Assembly (NCBI GenBank): GCA_037176705.1 | Contig: CM073886.1 | Coordinates: 124,340,001 to 124,404,000 of the forward strand | DNA from: Molossus alvarezi | Lineage: Eukaryota; Chordata; Mammalia; Chiroptera; Molossidae | Length of the DNA: 64,000 bases | Direction of reading: 5' to 3' | Shown here: in pieces, positions 22,771 to 35,300 of the stretch | Position numbering within the stretch: the stretch's first letter is position 1 | Layout: each line of letters starts with the position of its first letter | Program-made: the position numbers and the translations under genes | Notes under the pieces: generated by a model | Database searches by the model: none | Seen by the model: the letters and a program-made list of their open reading frames with translations, nothing else | Told to the model about the DNA's origin: nothing

Positions 22771-22944
22771 ATGCAATAACACATTTTGAGAAAGGAAAAA
22801 TTAACTTTTTAGGTGGCCCTGTATACAATTCTACTCTGTTAGGATGATTTTTTCCTACTTTACATCGCTTATCTATTAGGCATTTGGACTTTAAATCTTA
22901 TGATATTTAATGATAAGATTCTTACGCATTTCAGACTTAAAAAA

Positions 22945-23300
22945 ATCGATACGTAGATATTTCTTGACGTACAACCATCGTAAATTGAAACAATCATAAG
23001 TCGTAAATGCCTTTAATATACTTACCTTATTGAATAGCCTTATTGAATACCTTAGCCTGGCCTACTTTAAATGTGCTCAGAAAAATGATATCTAAGCCAC
23101 GAATTTACTGCGGAGCATCTGTTGTTTACCTTCGTGACGGGGGCTCAGGCTCACTGCCTCTGCGCAGCATCATGAGGGAAGACAGGGTCACATGTCACCA
23201 GCGTAGGAGACGTGGTTTCCACTAGGTGCTTATCATATTCATACCGCCGTGAAGTTGAAAAATCATACTGAACCATGGTAAGTCGGGAACTATCTGTAAT
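22945..23300 (-). mobile_element. MER2/Tigger-like DNA transposon relic
   Basis: One end reads 'gatatttcttgacgtacaac catcgtaa' and the other, reversed, 'agatagttcccgacttacca tggttcag', giving diverged terminal inverted repeats. Between them 'taccttagcctggcctactt taaatgtgctcag' and 'ttactgcggagcatctgttg tttacc' match the interior of MER2-like elements. No transposase is left. Strand is tentative. Confidence 0.6.
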
Positions 23301-24330
23301 GCATGTTGGAGACTCGGAACTAGAAAGATATTGTGGGGTAAATCATAAAGTATAAAACAAATCTGCTAAGGTCCATTTCTCTGATGTCATACCATTAGCA
23401 AATACTAACTGTCTGCCTAAGAAATGTCAGTTTAATGCAGCGTGACTCAGAGCCCATGTGACAATGCCATTCAATATGGTCTCGGTACAAAACCAAATGA
23501 GTCCCGTGTCAAGGCTGTCTCTTTCCATGTTCTAGGAGGTAACTGGCGAGTCCAAAGGGAACAACTTGTTTTCCTCAGTTAAAGAATGCTGCAATTACTT
23601 AGGGCTGTTGTGCTTTCTAAAAAACACACTAAGGAGGTAATTGGGCTTTGTCTACAGAGCACTTTCCAGGTAAATGACTTACATGTTCATTTTTAAAAAG
23701 TAATTATCCTCTAAACTGTTTTTCCTATCATTTTTAGTAAACAGAGTACCTCTTTCTGAGTAGCAGCAGAAAAAGCTTACATATGTGAAAGAAGTTGTTC
23801 CTATATGACATGATATATGTAAACAGGAGCAAAGGAAGACTCAAAGGGGCACGTTTGGTCCCAAGCATCACCACTGCCCATGTGTAAGCTTCTCCCCATG
23901 TCAATGAAAGCACCAGCCATCAGGAGCCTTCCCTGGGAAGCAGGCCCAGTGGCGCCCCCCGGCCAAGACCACCAGCCAGGACCGGTGCCGCTGTGGCGCA
24001 GGAGATGTCCTTTGTCTTCTCCTGTCCTTCCTGCAGCCCTACCCAGGCCCTGCGTATGGCCTGCTCTCTGCGAACTCCGTGAGGAGCTTTCCCTGGAGAA
24101 ACTTTTTCATAAGAAACCGAGTACAACGAAAGACAGGGCTCTTGGTTTTCAAATTTCATTTGATCAGATGGCGCCTTGTTGAGGCAAGGCCTTAATGGTG
24201 GAATTTTAAGCATCATGAGAGGAAGTAGGAGAGAGGATTTTAAAACAACTTTCCTGTTTCCTCTACTCAAATTATACAGGCAACCACCATAACAAGTTGA
24301 TCACTTCTAAGACTATGAATCACTCGGGAA
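23301..24330. other. Unique DNA, no gene seen
   Basis: A GC-richer patch at 23920-24100 contains frames up to 116 codons on both strands without recognisable motifs. Confidence 0.4.
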
Positions 24331-24331
24331 G

Positions 24332-24332
24332 T

Positions 24333-24407
<75 letters not shown>

Positions 24408-24452
24408 TCCTTCCTTCCTTCCTTCCTTCCTTCCTTCCTTCCTTCCTTCCTT
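24332..24452 (+). repeat. (TTTC)n-(TC)n-(TTCC)n polypyrimidine tract
   Basis: About 120 bases that are all C or T: TTTC units, then about twenty TC units, then about twelve TTCC units. The frames of 61 and 106 residues across it are low-complexity artefacts. Confidence 0.97.
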
Positions 24453-24640
24453 CCATTCATTCAATACTTGCTGAAATGCTGACAAAGGGCTGAGCACTGT
24501 CCTAGGTGCTGGGTCAAAAGCAATGAACAAGGTAGGCAAGGTCCTTGCCTTCGTGGGATTTATCACCTGGCAAGGTGGACTTTCCAAGTAAGATTCTTAT
24601 GATGCACATAATGAAATGTGGACCGGTTGCTATGAGAACA
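24453..24640 (-). repeat. L2 LINE 3'-end relic
   Basis: 'attcattcaatacttgctga', 'gagcactgtcctaggtgctg', 'aaaagcaatgaacaaggta' and 'ggtccttgccttcgtgggat' are the reverse complement of the L2 3' end, which begins with ATTCATTCAA on this strand. Confidence 0.7.
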
Positions 24641-27600
24641 CATGATGGGGAGCTAACTTATCTGGAGAGACGGAGGGAAACTCAAGGATGAAGTAATAAA
24701 CCACAAACAAGGGTGGGCCAAGTAAGTTAGCCCAACAGTGCCCCAAATGCCTGCCATCTCATCAGCCAAAGATATTTGTCTGCTCCATGCCAGGTTCTTC
24801 CTGTCGTTCCCAGCCCGGTGACGGCTGGCACAGAGATGAGAGAAACCCTATCCTTTGTTAAGGACAGACATTTATTCTGTACTTGGTTGATTTGGTCTGT
24901 GCTTTATGAAAGAGTAGAATTTTAGGGCAATAGTTTAAAGTTTGGTGGCTCTTCGGGTCACGGTGTTCACTCATCTGACAAGAAACAATGTTTGGGAAAT
25001 AAATCCTTAGAATGATTCAAGATTAATACACAGTAGGGGCTGGGAAAGAAAGAAAGCTTATCACAAAGAAAGGAGTCAGAATATTGACTCGAAACATGAC
25101 TAAAAGCTAAATTCAGAAAACATTTGAATGACCTGGTAAGAATCTTAATTTACTTTTTATTGGACACTCCCATGAGAAAACACATGCATGCATGGGCGCA
25201 TGCGCGCACACCTGCACAGAACTCTCTCAATGGCTAGGTGTTTTACTTATGGCTGGAATAGTGCTATAGTAATAAGAATATTTGAAATAGTGTGCTGTTT
25301 GACATTTTTGTTTTAAAACAAAGTCAACGTTCTCCAAACAAACGCTCGGGAAACGATGAGGACCAGAAGATACAGGCGCCGTGCCTTTGTTTCCCTCCCA
25401 CTCGGGGCATGCGCACTGCTGCAGCACCGCCACATACGCTGTTGCAAACCTCCTTGGAAACGTTACTCGAAAATCAGAGCACATGAAATTTTGTCATCTA
25501 CTTCATCTCAAGTGTGCCGTAAACTTTCCTCAAGTACACCAAGTACGGCTTTCATTTGTCTACTCCAGCGAACAAAGATTCATTCATCTCAGAACCACGT
25601 GGACAGAAGGCATCATTTTAGAAATAACACTGGGAGATGGACAGTAGGTACTGTTGGAGAGAGGTGTATGTAATCCTCAGCATTTATTCAATTAATTTTT
25701 CCCCAAAATTAAAGTTAAACAAAACTAACGTATAAAAAATTGTTTAGTAGTTGTACATATTTTTAAGTCCTTATTTAATTAAACAAATCATGTTATGTGT
25801 TTTTGCATTTATATTCTTAGTAAAAGGATTAAGTTTTAAAAGAAGTAGAACAGGTAACCACTACAAGGAAGACCACTGAGAAACCATAGAACATTGAAAG
25901 AAATAATGGGAAATGAGGGATAAAATGCTCTATGACGGATAAAATAGAAGTAAGTACTAGATACAAATAATTAGAACACTAGAATCTGCTTGGCAGAATG
26001 GAACATGAAAGTAGATTTTTGCTTCTGGGCACTACAAAACAGAATTTGGGACAAACATTAAAATCGAGAGTAAATACAATACCATTAATTAAAACTATGA
26101 AGACAAGCCAAGATTGTTTTGGTACACTGGAAAAGTTAGTTTCTCTGTTAGTAGGTACTCATATGGTGGTCTACCAAATTGGAAAAACACACACAAAAAA
26201 GGACAAAAGAAGTTAGTCAAGCTAAAGGTTTCAAACTCAGGCATTATGACTGTGATGTTTATAATGAAATCAAAATGGGTAATTCAAGCCTTCAAATAAG
26301 AAACACTAAACATTTCTATTCTGGGGAAGTGCATTTATGCGTCTATTTCTTTAAGTTGAGAGTCTGCCGATCATAGTTACTTGCATTATTAATAGGAATT
26401 CTTCTGAAAAACATGTAATGAGAAGGTACTATCCATGTTGTAGTTAGTCCCAGTAGATTCTGAGCTGAATGCCAAGCCCAAGTCAGCACATTGTCAATTA
26501 CTAAAGCTTCACTCAGTATCCAAAGAGAGGTGTCCAAGAGATAGATAAGTGGAGATGTGACTGATGATGTCCCCCCATGTCCATGTGCAAATATTATTTT
26601 AAAGATGCTGAACAGTCTTGAAGTACTAGGATGTTTATATGCTGGAAAGTGTTATAAAAATAGAAAATCAATAAGAAAATTAAACAAATTTTATATTAAA
26701 AACAAATTTTGAACATGTTTATATTGAACACAAATAAAAATATGGTAAGCTAATATGAGCTAAATGTCTGATTCATTTCAATATTTGCAAGAAAATATGC
26801 TTAGAAAACATGTATAGTGAAGATCAACTCAGATGTCATCTCTGATTTAAAAAATCAAATGTGATAAATGAGAGTTACAAAAATAAAAGGAAGATATCAT
26901 GTGTATCTGAAAATATGCATATTATCTTATGTTGGAAGAGGTCATTGAGAAAACATCACATTTGGGTCACCCTTGAGCTGGATCAGGGCAATTGGAGGCT
27001 CCTCCCCAACATCTTGCCTTGGAATGTAGGTCCCACCCACAGTTCCCACAGCAGGAGCTGATTCAAGGACACAGCCTTGATAGAGTAAGGTGTCGCTGAG
27101 GCCTTCAGGACGGTATACGTAACTGAACCCAGTTAAGGCTTCTACGTAAACCTTTAAATTTTAGCAGGTGGGGTAGACATCTACTCATCTTTCCACTGAA
27201 GATACAACTTGTGAGTTCCCTTGCTTATTAACATAACATGATCCACACTCTGGAGTGGCTGCCTCTTTTTCTTCTCCTTGCCCTCTGTATGGGGCTGGGG
27301 CCGTTTCAGATTTTAATGGGGAAACTCCTGAGGTTTAGAACCAACATCTTACTTTTCCCTAATATTGAAAACAAACTATTTTGCAACAATTATTTTAAAA
27401 CTTTTGAAGACGAGCACTATTTTGAGAAATGATCACACTTGACAGCTGACATATGTCTAGTAGACTATTTCCTATATGACTGTACCATGAACATATTTTG
27501 GGGAGTTAATTTTCTTTATTGGGCCCATTGTTTCTTTAGTACTTAAAAATTTTTTTTTAAATTGTTGTTAGGTATCTCTCATGAGCCAGGACTTCTCTTA

Positions 27601-27935
27601 TATCTGCTTCTTTATTTTTGTTCATATCATTTTTCTTTTGAGTTTGAACTCTGAGAAGAAACATATCACCGCATTTTACTCCACTCAGCACAATGCTTTC
27701 TAGTTAAGGCCAAAGAGCCCGGGCAGCAAACTAATTCAAGTAAGAGTAGATATTACGAAGAAGAAACTGCAAACTTCCCTGTTAAAATATTTAATTAGCA
27801 TAAGAACAGATATAGGGGGCACTGGTTAAAATAGGAATGAGTTAGTTTTAAAGTAGGCAGGTGCTAATTTTCACAAGGGAATAAAACAATTTATAAAAGT
27901 CATTCATTTAATGCCTGGTCATCTTGAGATCAGGG
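24641..27935. other. Mostly unique DNA, no gene recognised
   Basis: Contains an alternating purine-pyrimidine stretch at 25180-25210 and an unassigned CpG-containing block at 25320-25640 with overlapping frames of up to 105 codons and no known motif. The rest is AT-rich. Confidence 0.4.
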
Positions 27936-27936
27936 T

Positions 27937-28172
27937 TGGGAAACTACGCTCTGCAGGCCTAATCTAGCCCATGGTCTCTCTGTTTTTAAATAAAGTTTTA
28001 TTGGAACACAGCCTTGCCCTTTTGTTCCTGTACTGTCTGGGACTGCTTTTACACTATAATGTTAGAGTTGAGTCATTGCAGCAAAGACCATGTGACTCAT
28101 AGAGCTGCAAATATTTACTATCTGACACTTTATAGAAAAAGGCCTACTTCAAACAATTATGCTTTATTTCTC
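27937..28172 (-). mobile_element. hAT-Charlie type MITE
   Basis: 'cagggttgggaaactacgct', 'ctgcaggcctaatctagccc', 'aaataaagttttattggaac acagccttgccc' and 'gagctgcaaatatttactat ctgacac' match a common Charlie element whose outer end reads caggggtcggcaaact. Opposite orientation to the copy at 17335. Confidence 0.75.
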
Positions 28173-28819
28173 CTTTTATGGTTAGTATTAGGTTAACTTT
28201 TATTACTCCAAAAATAGTTGTTCAACAAGGCCCTCCAGTTTTATATAAAATTGGGCAAAAGGATAAGACTTATAAACTGATCATGAATTCTATTGCTTTT
28301 TTACTAGTTATATGATGTATGAACTCAACTGAACCTTAAGAAACTCTGAGACCCAGATTCAGGGAGGCAAAATTCAGAGAAATTATGTCTCTCATTGCAA
28401 AGCTAAATAATTCAGAGAAATACCTTTGTTATTTATTTCACAAACACAGCTAGATATAATGATTATACCCTAGGGTAGCAACCTATTTCAAAAAGAACAG
28501 CTGATGAGTACATGGGCTTTGAATTGATTTTCTAGGTGAGTGTTTGTACAACAAATGACCTGATTACTTGCAAATGTCAACTTCATCTAGGACTCAAGTA
28601 GAAAAAAGTGAATTGAACTACTATTGTAGAATGTATTATTTCATAGGTTTGTACACGATTTGAGCTTAATCCATCAAAATCATCTTCCTTTCTAAACCAT
28701 CTGCCTTTCCAGCCCATACCTTTTACTATTATTATTATTATAGAACATTCTAATCTTTATATTCTCATTTTCTATATACTTATTCTTTATATTCCGTCAT
28801 ACCTGAGCTTGGTACATGG

Positions 28820-28820
<1 letters not shown>
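28173..28820. other. AT-rich unique DNA, no gene seen
   Basis: Nothing recognised apart from ATT units at 28726-28742. Confidence 0.4.

Positions 28821-28823
<3 letters not shown>

Positions 28824-28877
<54 letters not shown>
28824..28877. repeat. (TA)n microsatellite, about 27 units
   Basis: Uninterrupted TA dinucleotides. Confidence 0.98.
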
Positions 28878-28882
<5 letters not shown>

Positions 28883-28929
28883 ACAATACTAACCTATATT
28901 AAATTACATAAAATGTAAGTTCTTATAGC

Positions 28930-29080
28930 TTATACAGAGCATGTGGACATTATCTGGTCCCTCAATAACAGAGCCGATGTCCTCAATTTGCCTGTGAAGA
29001 AACTGACACAGACAGGAGGTGAATGGCTTGTCCACAGGCAGATAGTAGTAAGTAGAGTCAAAAAAATATTTGTACAACTT
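28930..29080 (-). repeat. MIR SINE
   Basis: 'gtgaagaaactgacacagac', 'gaatggcttgtccacaggca' and 'gatagtagtaagtagagtc' match the reverse complement of the MIR core. Confidence 0.65.
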
Positions 29081-29905
29081 CTAACTGATTTAATCAGGCA
29101 CCGTACGTGATTTTCATGGATTTTATTTAGAGTTTCCTGGAGAAGATAATGGGTTGAATGGGACCATTTAGAAATTCTATTTATATATCATTTTATTATC
29201 TCTATAAAACAAATTGGATAAATTTGCAAGATAGGAGCAGTTGAAGCAAGTTTTTTAGGGAGTAAGTGTAGGCCACAGAGGTCAGTGATATTTCATTATA
29301 TTGTAAGCTCATTTCTTCTTTGTACCATTGTATATCTAAGATTTTCATTATCTTTTTATCAGTAAAAAAATTTGACCATGTACCTATTCAGCATGTTCCT
29401 AAATCAAAAATATGTATTCTTTAATTTATAATTAATGTATGTAGTTCTGTTCTAATACAATATGCACATTTTAAATAAAAATGAAATATAAACTAAAAAA
29501 TGTCTAAGGAAATAATTTTAAAATTAAAATTTAATTTTAGTTACTTGCAGTCTCCCCTCCTCCCCTCCCCCAAAAGTAATAAAAACAAAAGTAAATCCAC
29601 ACAGACTGGTAGACTGGCATTTGGTGGTGGGGGGGGGGTGAAGGAATGTGCTGAAATGTAAGTCAGTTTTTGTAAAAATGTCTGTGTAAATCTTGTGATA
29701 TTTATTACTACAGGCTGTGAAAGCTAAGGAAAAGTTAAAAAATGTTCAAAATTATTCAAAATTTCAAAAAACTAAACACATGCTGTGTTTAAATCTCAGT
29801 CACAAATTAAATAAAGGGTTTGTTTTATTTTGTTAGTAAATTAATATAGTCCTCAAGGTCAATTGGTAATTCATACAAAATACCTGAATTTTGTACAATT
29901 TTATT
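29081..29905. other. AT-rich unique DNA, no gene seen
   Basis: A G-run of nine at about 29629-29637 and A-rich stretches only. Confidence 0.4.
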
Positions 29906-29909
29906 TATT

Positions 29910-30118
29910 TAAAATTTTTTTTTCTTTATTGATTTTAGAGAAAGAGGAAGGGAGAGGGAGAGAAAGATGGAAACATTGATGAGACAAAACATCGATTGGC
30001 TGCCTCCTGCATGCCCCCCACTGGGACAGGGCCCACAACCTGGGCATGTGCCCTGACCGGGAATCGGACCGGTGACCTGTTGGTGCATGGGTCAATGCTC
30101 AACCACTGAGCCACACGG
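29910..30118 (-). mobile_element. VES-type SINE
   Basis: Reverse strand contains 'ctcagtggttgagcattgac', 'ggtccgattcccggtcaggg' (B-box region), 'tgcatgcaggaggcagccaa' and ends 'ctaaaatcaataaagaaaaa'. No convincing target-site duplication. Confidence 0.85.
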
Positions 30119-31600
30119 ACTAAAACCCCTCATCTGGAAAATTTTAAACAGAATATTTTATATCCTGGTGATTTTTTTTTTCAGAGTTTTTATACATTTC
30201 ATATATTAATTGCTTTCGGCATTAAAATCAGGTAATAATGGAAATTTCTCCAAACATCCATTTTCAAAATATTCTTTTCCACAGCTGAGATTTCTGTGGA
30301 AAAGCAATTACTTCTCCACTCACTTAAAAAATGTTTACTTTGCAATAAATAGATGGAAGATGATCCTTTATTATTTTTCCCCCTAAATTCATCCTAGGTA
30401 ACAAACTCCTCCCAGCTCATGAGATCATTCCTTCTTCTTCCCCCTCCCCCACTGTGGCAACAGGCAGAAGTCTGCTCTGCCATTTTCCAGTTGGCCACTT
30501 GCATCTATACGCATAGCATTCTGTTCAATCCCCAGTTTCTCGGAAGAATCTTCTATAGACTTGTTGCAATTTTTTCAATAAGACCTATTTTAATTAAAAC
30601 CACATCGTCTAACTTGCTAATCCACTTAGCTAACTCCCCCCAGAGCTGTGGGACCCCTTCTTCCCCCTCGGGATAATTATCTCCTTTACACTCCAGAGGC
30701 CTGAGTGAGCCTGAGGGCATCAAATATATCAATACTGGCTGAGCTTGCTTTTGTTCTCACTTTTTACGTAGCAGTGAAACATAGGTTGTGGTTGCAGATT
30801 TTTCTTCTCTTGTTCTGGGCCAGTGGATGACCTCGGACACCGGAGCACGTGCACAGTTCATTTCAGAGCAAAATTAGATCCGTGTTTCCGGTGGGACAAT
30901 TGTCATCGACTGTGGCGTATTTACCGTGCAGACGCCTGATCTGGGACATGAGCCTCCCGGACAGATGGATTATTCAAGGGTCGGAACACACGTCAGTGAG
31001 GTGTGAGTCCAGGGCTTCGGGAACACCAGGTCCCAGGGCAGCGTTTCTCGCCCCCACTCTGCTGCCCGGCTGAGCCACTGCAGGGTGAGCAGCATTGGGG
31101 CCCATCCCGCCAGAGCCTGGAGCCTCAGAATGACTCTTACCCCGGCTTCGTCTCTGTGTGGCGGCTGGAGGAAATGAGTCCCGTCTTCAAAAGTACTTAC
31201 AGCAAGAGAGTGGCAACGCGGGACTGCAACGCGCTGATAGGCAGGGCTGCTGACTTCATGTAACACTCCCCCCATTAGCCTAGGCTCATTACTGCATGAA
31301 GTCTTTAGGGCTGTCTGTCGGGGTGAACTTTCCTTGAACCTCTTTCAAAGTAAACACACAAGGGGCTGGTATAAATGCATAAAACTTGAATAATTTAGAC
31401 ATTAAGCACAGCCAGATGTCCTTTTATTGATTATATACTTCATATTCGGAGCACAGTCAGTATTACAGGAGGTGAAGACCATTCAAAAGGGCAGCACTCA
31501 CACAGTATGTAGTTGATGGTGGGACATTTTTAGTCCTTGGGTTTCACTACAAGCATGTCTTTGATCCTGGAAATTGAGATGATTTTATATAACATTATTA
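30119..31600. other. Unique DNA, no gene recognised
   Basis: A GC-richer block lies at 30830-31270, with frames up to 101 codons on both strands and no recognised motif. Confidence 0.4.
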
Positions 31601-31609
31601 AATGTATAT

Positions 31610-31985
31610 GTCTAAGAAGGAAACTGTATTGCAGATAACCTTTTGGCAGAGACGAGTCAGATATTTACTTACCAAAGCAATTTATTTTTCTTTCTGGATA
31701 CACAAGCGGACTACAGATCCCATCCTCCCTTGCAGGCAGTTAGGTCTGGTCATGTGTACAATCTTTCTGTGCACAAACATTTCTTCTTCCATTTGCTGGC
31801 CAGCTTCTGAGTACCTTGCAAAGTATTCCAAAGGCCTTGAGGATGAGAGAGTCAGAAGATAGGTGTCTGGGTCTCTGAATCGCTGAGAAGATTCCCCGGA
31901 AAGGACTCATTGGACTCTACATGGATAAACCCCATGTAGAAATTCAATGCATTGTGTTAAGCCAGAGAATTGTCTAGTTAAGCAG
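31610..31985 (+). repeat. Possible old LTR (MaLR-like) relic
   Basis: 'ctgggtctctgaatcgctga' and 'gtgttaagccagagaattg' resemble the 3' part of mammalian MaLR-type LTRs. Weak. Confidence 0.3.
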
Positions 31986-32233
31986 CGAGACATTATATGA
32001 GCTAACATACCTCATGTCACTCACCTGCTCCTCCAGGAGCTCATACTGTTTCAGTATCATATACCAAAGAAGAAATGGTCAATTCCACTTAAAGAGATGA
32101 AAGATAATATCCTTTAGTGGTATCTTGAAAAACCATAAAAACAAGAACAGTCAACTGTGCATTAGGACAATTCTTCTAAAAAGGGATTTGGTGTTTTATC
32201 ATAAGACAACAACTTATAAAATTGATTTTTTTA

Positions 32234-32316
32234 ATCTTTATTGTTGAAAGTATTACAGATATCCCCCCTTTCCCCCAGTGATCCTCTACTCCCCACTCCC
32301 ACCCCAGTCCCTATAT
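32234..32316 (-). mobile_element. Very short L1 3'-end insertion
   Basis: 'tctttattgttgaaagtatt acagatatcc' followed by a C-rich stretch resembles the reverse of the bat L1 3' end, and is repeated at 41693-41800. A perfect 12-bp flank TTGATTTTTTTA lies at 32222-32233 and 32317-32328. Confidence 0.65.
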
Positions 32317-32328
32317 TTGATTTTTTTA

Positions 32329-35300
32329 TGTAATATGTAATTTTTTAGAGTAATATGAAGGACAATAAAAGTCCTCCCCCATCATTTCAAAAAATACCGT
32401 GTCCTGTCTGGTTTGTTACGGCATACAAAGTGCTTAAGAGGTTATCCTCAGAAGTCTGGTGCTGCAGTGCATATTTTAACTAACAGGGAGCAAAGGTACG
32501 TGGACTACACTCTGCAATACTGCACACGTGTCCATCTACCTTATTGACTTGCTACTTTGGAAAGCAAGGAGATTTATATCTAAACATTTCTAAATCTCCC
32601 AGTGGGATTTCTCTTCATCAATATCCAAATGAAAACTTGAGGTTCCAGTCGACATTTTGAAGAGAGTACCCACCCTCTTTCAAATCTCTGGAACTTCACA
32701 GGGGATTGCATTATTGTATTTATTCCTTGCGACATATTTCTGATAATGCTGAATTATCAATGATGCCAGTGGTTGCCTCATCTCCTTGGCCATCCCCTTT
32801 TCTTCACATCTCTCTAGATGCCATTCTTTTTTCATCTCTTTTTTACTTCCTCAACATAATAACGTAAAGCTTGGAGTGGATCAGACTGTGAACGCAAGGA
32901 GACCTTCCCTGGTGCCACTGTGGCTAAGTGGAAACTTCGCTTTCAGTAAACAAAGAGAACAGTTGCTTTGCACTCTGAAATAAGCACAAACAACAAAACA
33001 AAGCACACAAGAACAACAGCTCTGGCATCCAACAGAATCCTGGTCTTCCAAAAAAAGTTGGAAACTCGAGCATGTCCCTAACAGCTCTGTTCCTGAATTT
33101 CGCAATGCAGTCCTGATGATAGGAAGACATGGTGGGTATGGCCTTCACATGAGAAAATGGTTGTTTTTCACTATGAATAGGAACAGTCTAAATTCAGTAA
33201 CATGGTTAAACTTCAAGTTTTCCCATAAAGTACCTTTTATTTGTATTTGGTGAGTCAGTCTTCTAACATCTAGATCCCTGTAATCCTTTACAAATAACTT
33301 TCTTTTCTTTCCCAAATGCTTTGTCTCTGATACTAGCGGGCAGGGAAGGCTTCCCACACACTTAAGCTGGGGAGTGATATATTGCAGTTTAAAGAAATGA
33401 AGGAACATGTTTCTCTTTTCCCATTTGGCTAGGAATTTATGTTTTCTAAAATACATGTGATGACTGAGCCTACAAACATGACTTGAAAGGTGTTTGCGAA
33501 ACCATTTCATGTGAGTGAACTCATACCAGTTAAAAGCAGAAAATGTTTTTTTCCCTAAAAATCAGAGCCGTGTTCAGCACATGGTCACCTACTATGGTAG
33601 TAGTAATGTTAATACGACAGGAGGATTATTGCATACAAAAAAGTAAAATAAAGCAGTCACTCAGAAATTCTTATATTATGTTTCTCAGTACAATTTGGCT
33701 TACATCCCTACCAATACAGGAAATTTCTTTTTAAATGATCTTAAAGATGAGCTTACTGTAAAAACAGGCCATATGGTCCTCTAGTTACGAAGAAACCAGA
33801 ATCCAGGCAGTGATCTCAAGGCAAATTAAAGACAATTCCTGGCAGCTTAATTTTTGTTGCAGCCTTGATTGAGTCCCCCAATTATATGTGAACAAAAACA
33901 GAACTTTCCGAACTTTCCGCTGGGCTAGGGGTCCTGCCATGACTGTGCAGTTGTCATTCATTATCTTGGAGTCTACGTTTCAGACAGGCTGCCCTAACGC
34001 GATTTTCATTTGAAGCATGACTACATTAAAAGCAGCAGCTATATTAAGTTCAATGTGCAATAACACAAGTTATTTGATTTCACAGGGAAGGGGCTGGAGA
34101 AATAGGGCCTATACCTCCAAAAACACAAAGCATTAGCTCTTTATTTCATCTAAGAACAATAGGGGGGAAAGTAGTAAAAACAAAAGGGAAATTACTGCCA
34201 ACTAAACCTGCTTCCCATTCGAACAATCTGGATATGTGCCGACCTTGAAATCCATCTCCACGGGACTTCTCTGAACCTGTTCTCAGGGCAGAAACTCAGC
34301 AAGTAGACAGAGAACTTGCAGTGTGGTCAGTGTCTGCCAAGTTCTAATAAGATTATTTTGATGTTTCCTCTATATTATTCAGCTCTGAATAGATTGTAGT
34401 ATTTTGAATTAGAAGTGGGACAATGCTCCCTGGTTGACGTTTTTCTTCCCTGTTGCAGACTCAAATTTTGAAAGGGGGCCTGGAAAGTCCAAGTAGAAAT
34501 GTGTCTTTGTATTTGTCCCTGATAAAATGGAAATGGATTCCAAGATGTTGGAAACCTTGGTTCTTTCTAGAAAGGAATCCGGGCTACCACGACAAGACGG
34601 TGGGGATTGCTGTATAGTAAATGGGGCCAATAAACCAGGATCAGATGCCTTGAGGGAAGATTTATTCGGCTCCCCATGGCCTTCGCCCTTGCCCTCTCCC
34701 TGTCCACTCAAAGAGGGCACGATCCATCGCATGTTTCCTTTCCTTTCCCAGTGATGCCAAAAATGTTGATCGGTTTCGTTAATTCAGGGGACACATCGGT
34801 GAAACCATTTTGACACCATAAAATTAGATATTCAGTTGGTTGAGTAGCTTATTTTTCAATTTTCAACTGGATTCAGCAGCATTTTTTCCTCACACTGATA
34901 GAGTATCACTGAGAAGTAAATTGATTTGATGTTAAGTACCAGCTTTGCGACCTGAAAACGGTATGGAAGTCAGTAGGAGAAACAAGTCTCCGGCCCATCA
35001 CATCCTCTTCCTGCATCCAGCTCACCGTTTGCTTCGGATTTGTTCTCACCTCCGCCCCAAGGTGCAAAATGCCTTCCTCATGCTCCTGGTGACCCGCGCT
35101 TGTCACAGGAACTTGCCTGCCCGAGGGGTCTCCGAGGTCCTGTGCTAGTCCAGTGTCCCTCATTCTTTTACAGCCTACTCTCCATGTACACACTTAGAGC
35201 AGAATTGACGTACTTAACATGTTATTCACTTCAGACGTGTTTACATCCAAACAAGAGATATTCATCTCATGACCCAATGCAGCTCTGACAGTAAAATGGC

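Noticed and set aside
22347..22847. 166-codon open frame across the CpG-rich patch
   Set aside because: No recognised domain. It crosses a strong splice-donor match and ends in TA-repeat sequence; a GC-rich stretch makes long frames by chance.
24267..24587. 106-residue minus-strand frame rich in Lys, Glu and Arg, and a Ser/Leu/Phe frame on plus
   Set aside because: Both are translations of the TTTC/TC/TTCC microsatellite.
33145..33510. 121-codon minus-strand frame
   Set aside because: No domain, no splice context and no repeat identity; compatible with chance in unique DNA.
34441..34754. Possible coding exon: polypyrimidine stretch plus CAG ending at 34458, then an open frame
   Set aside because: In the frame of the 76-codon ORF there is a stop at 34494 between the acceptor-like site and the ATG, and no protein family is recognised.
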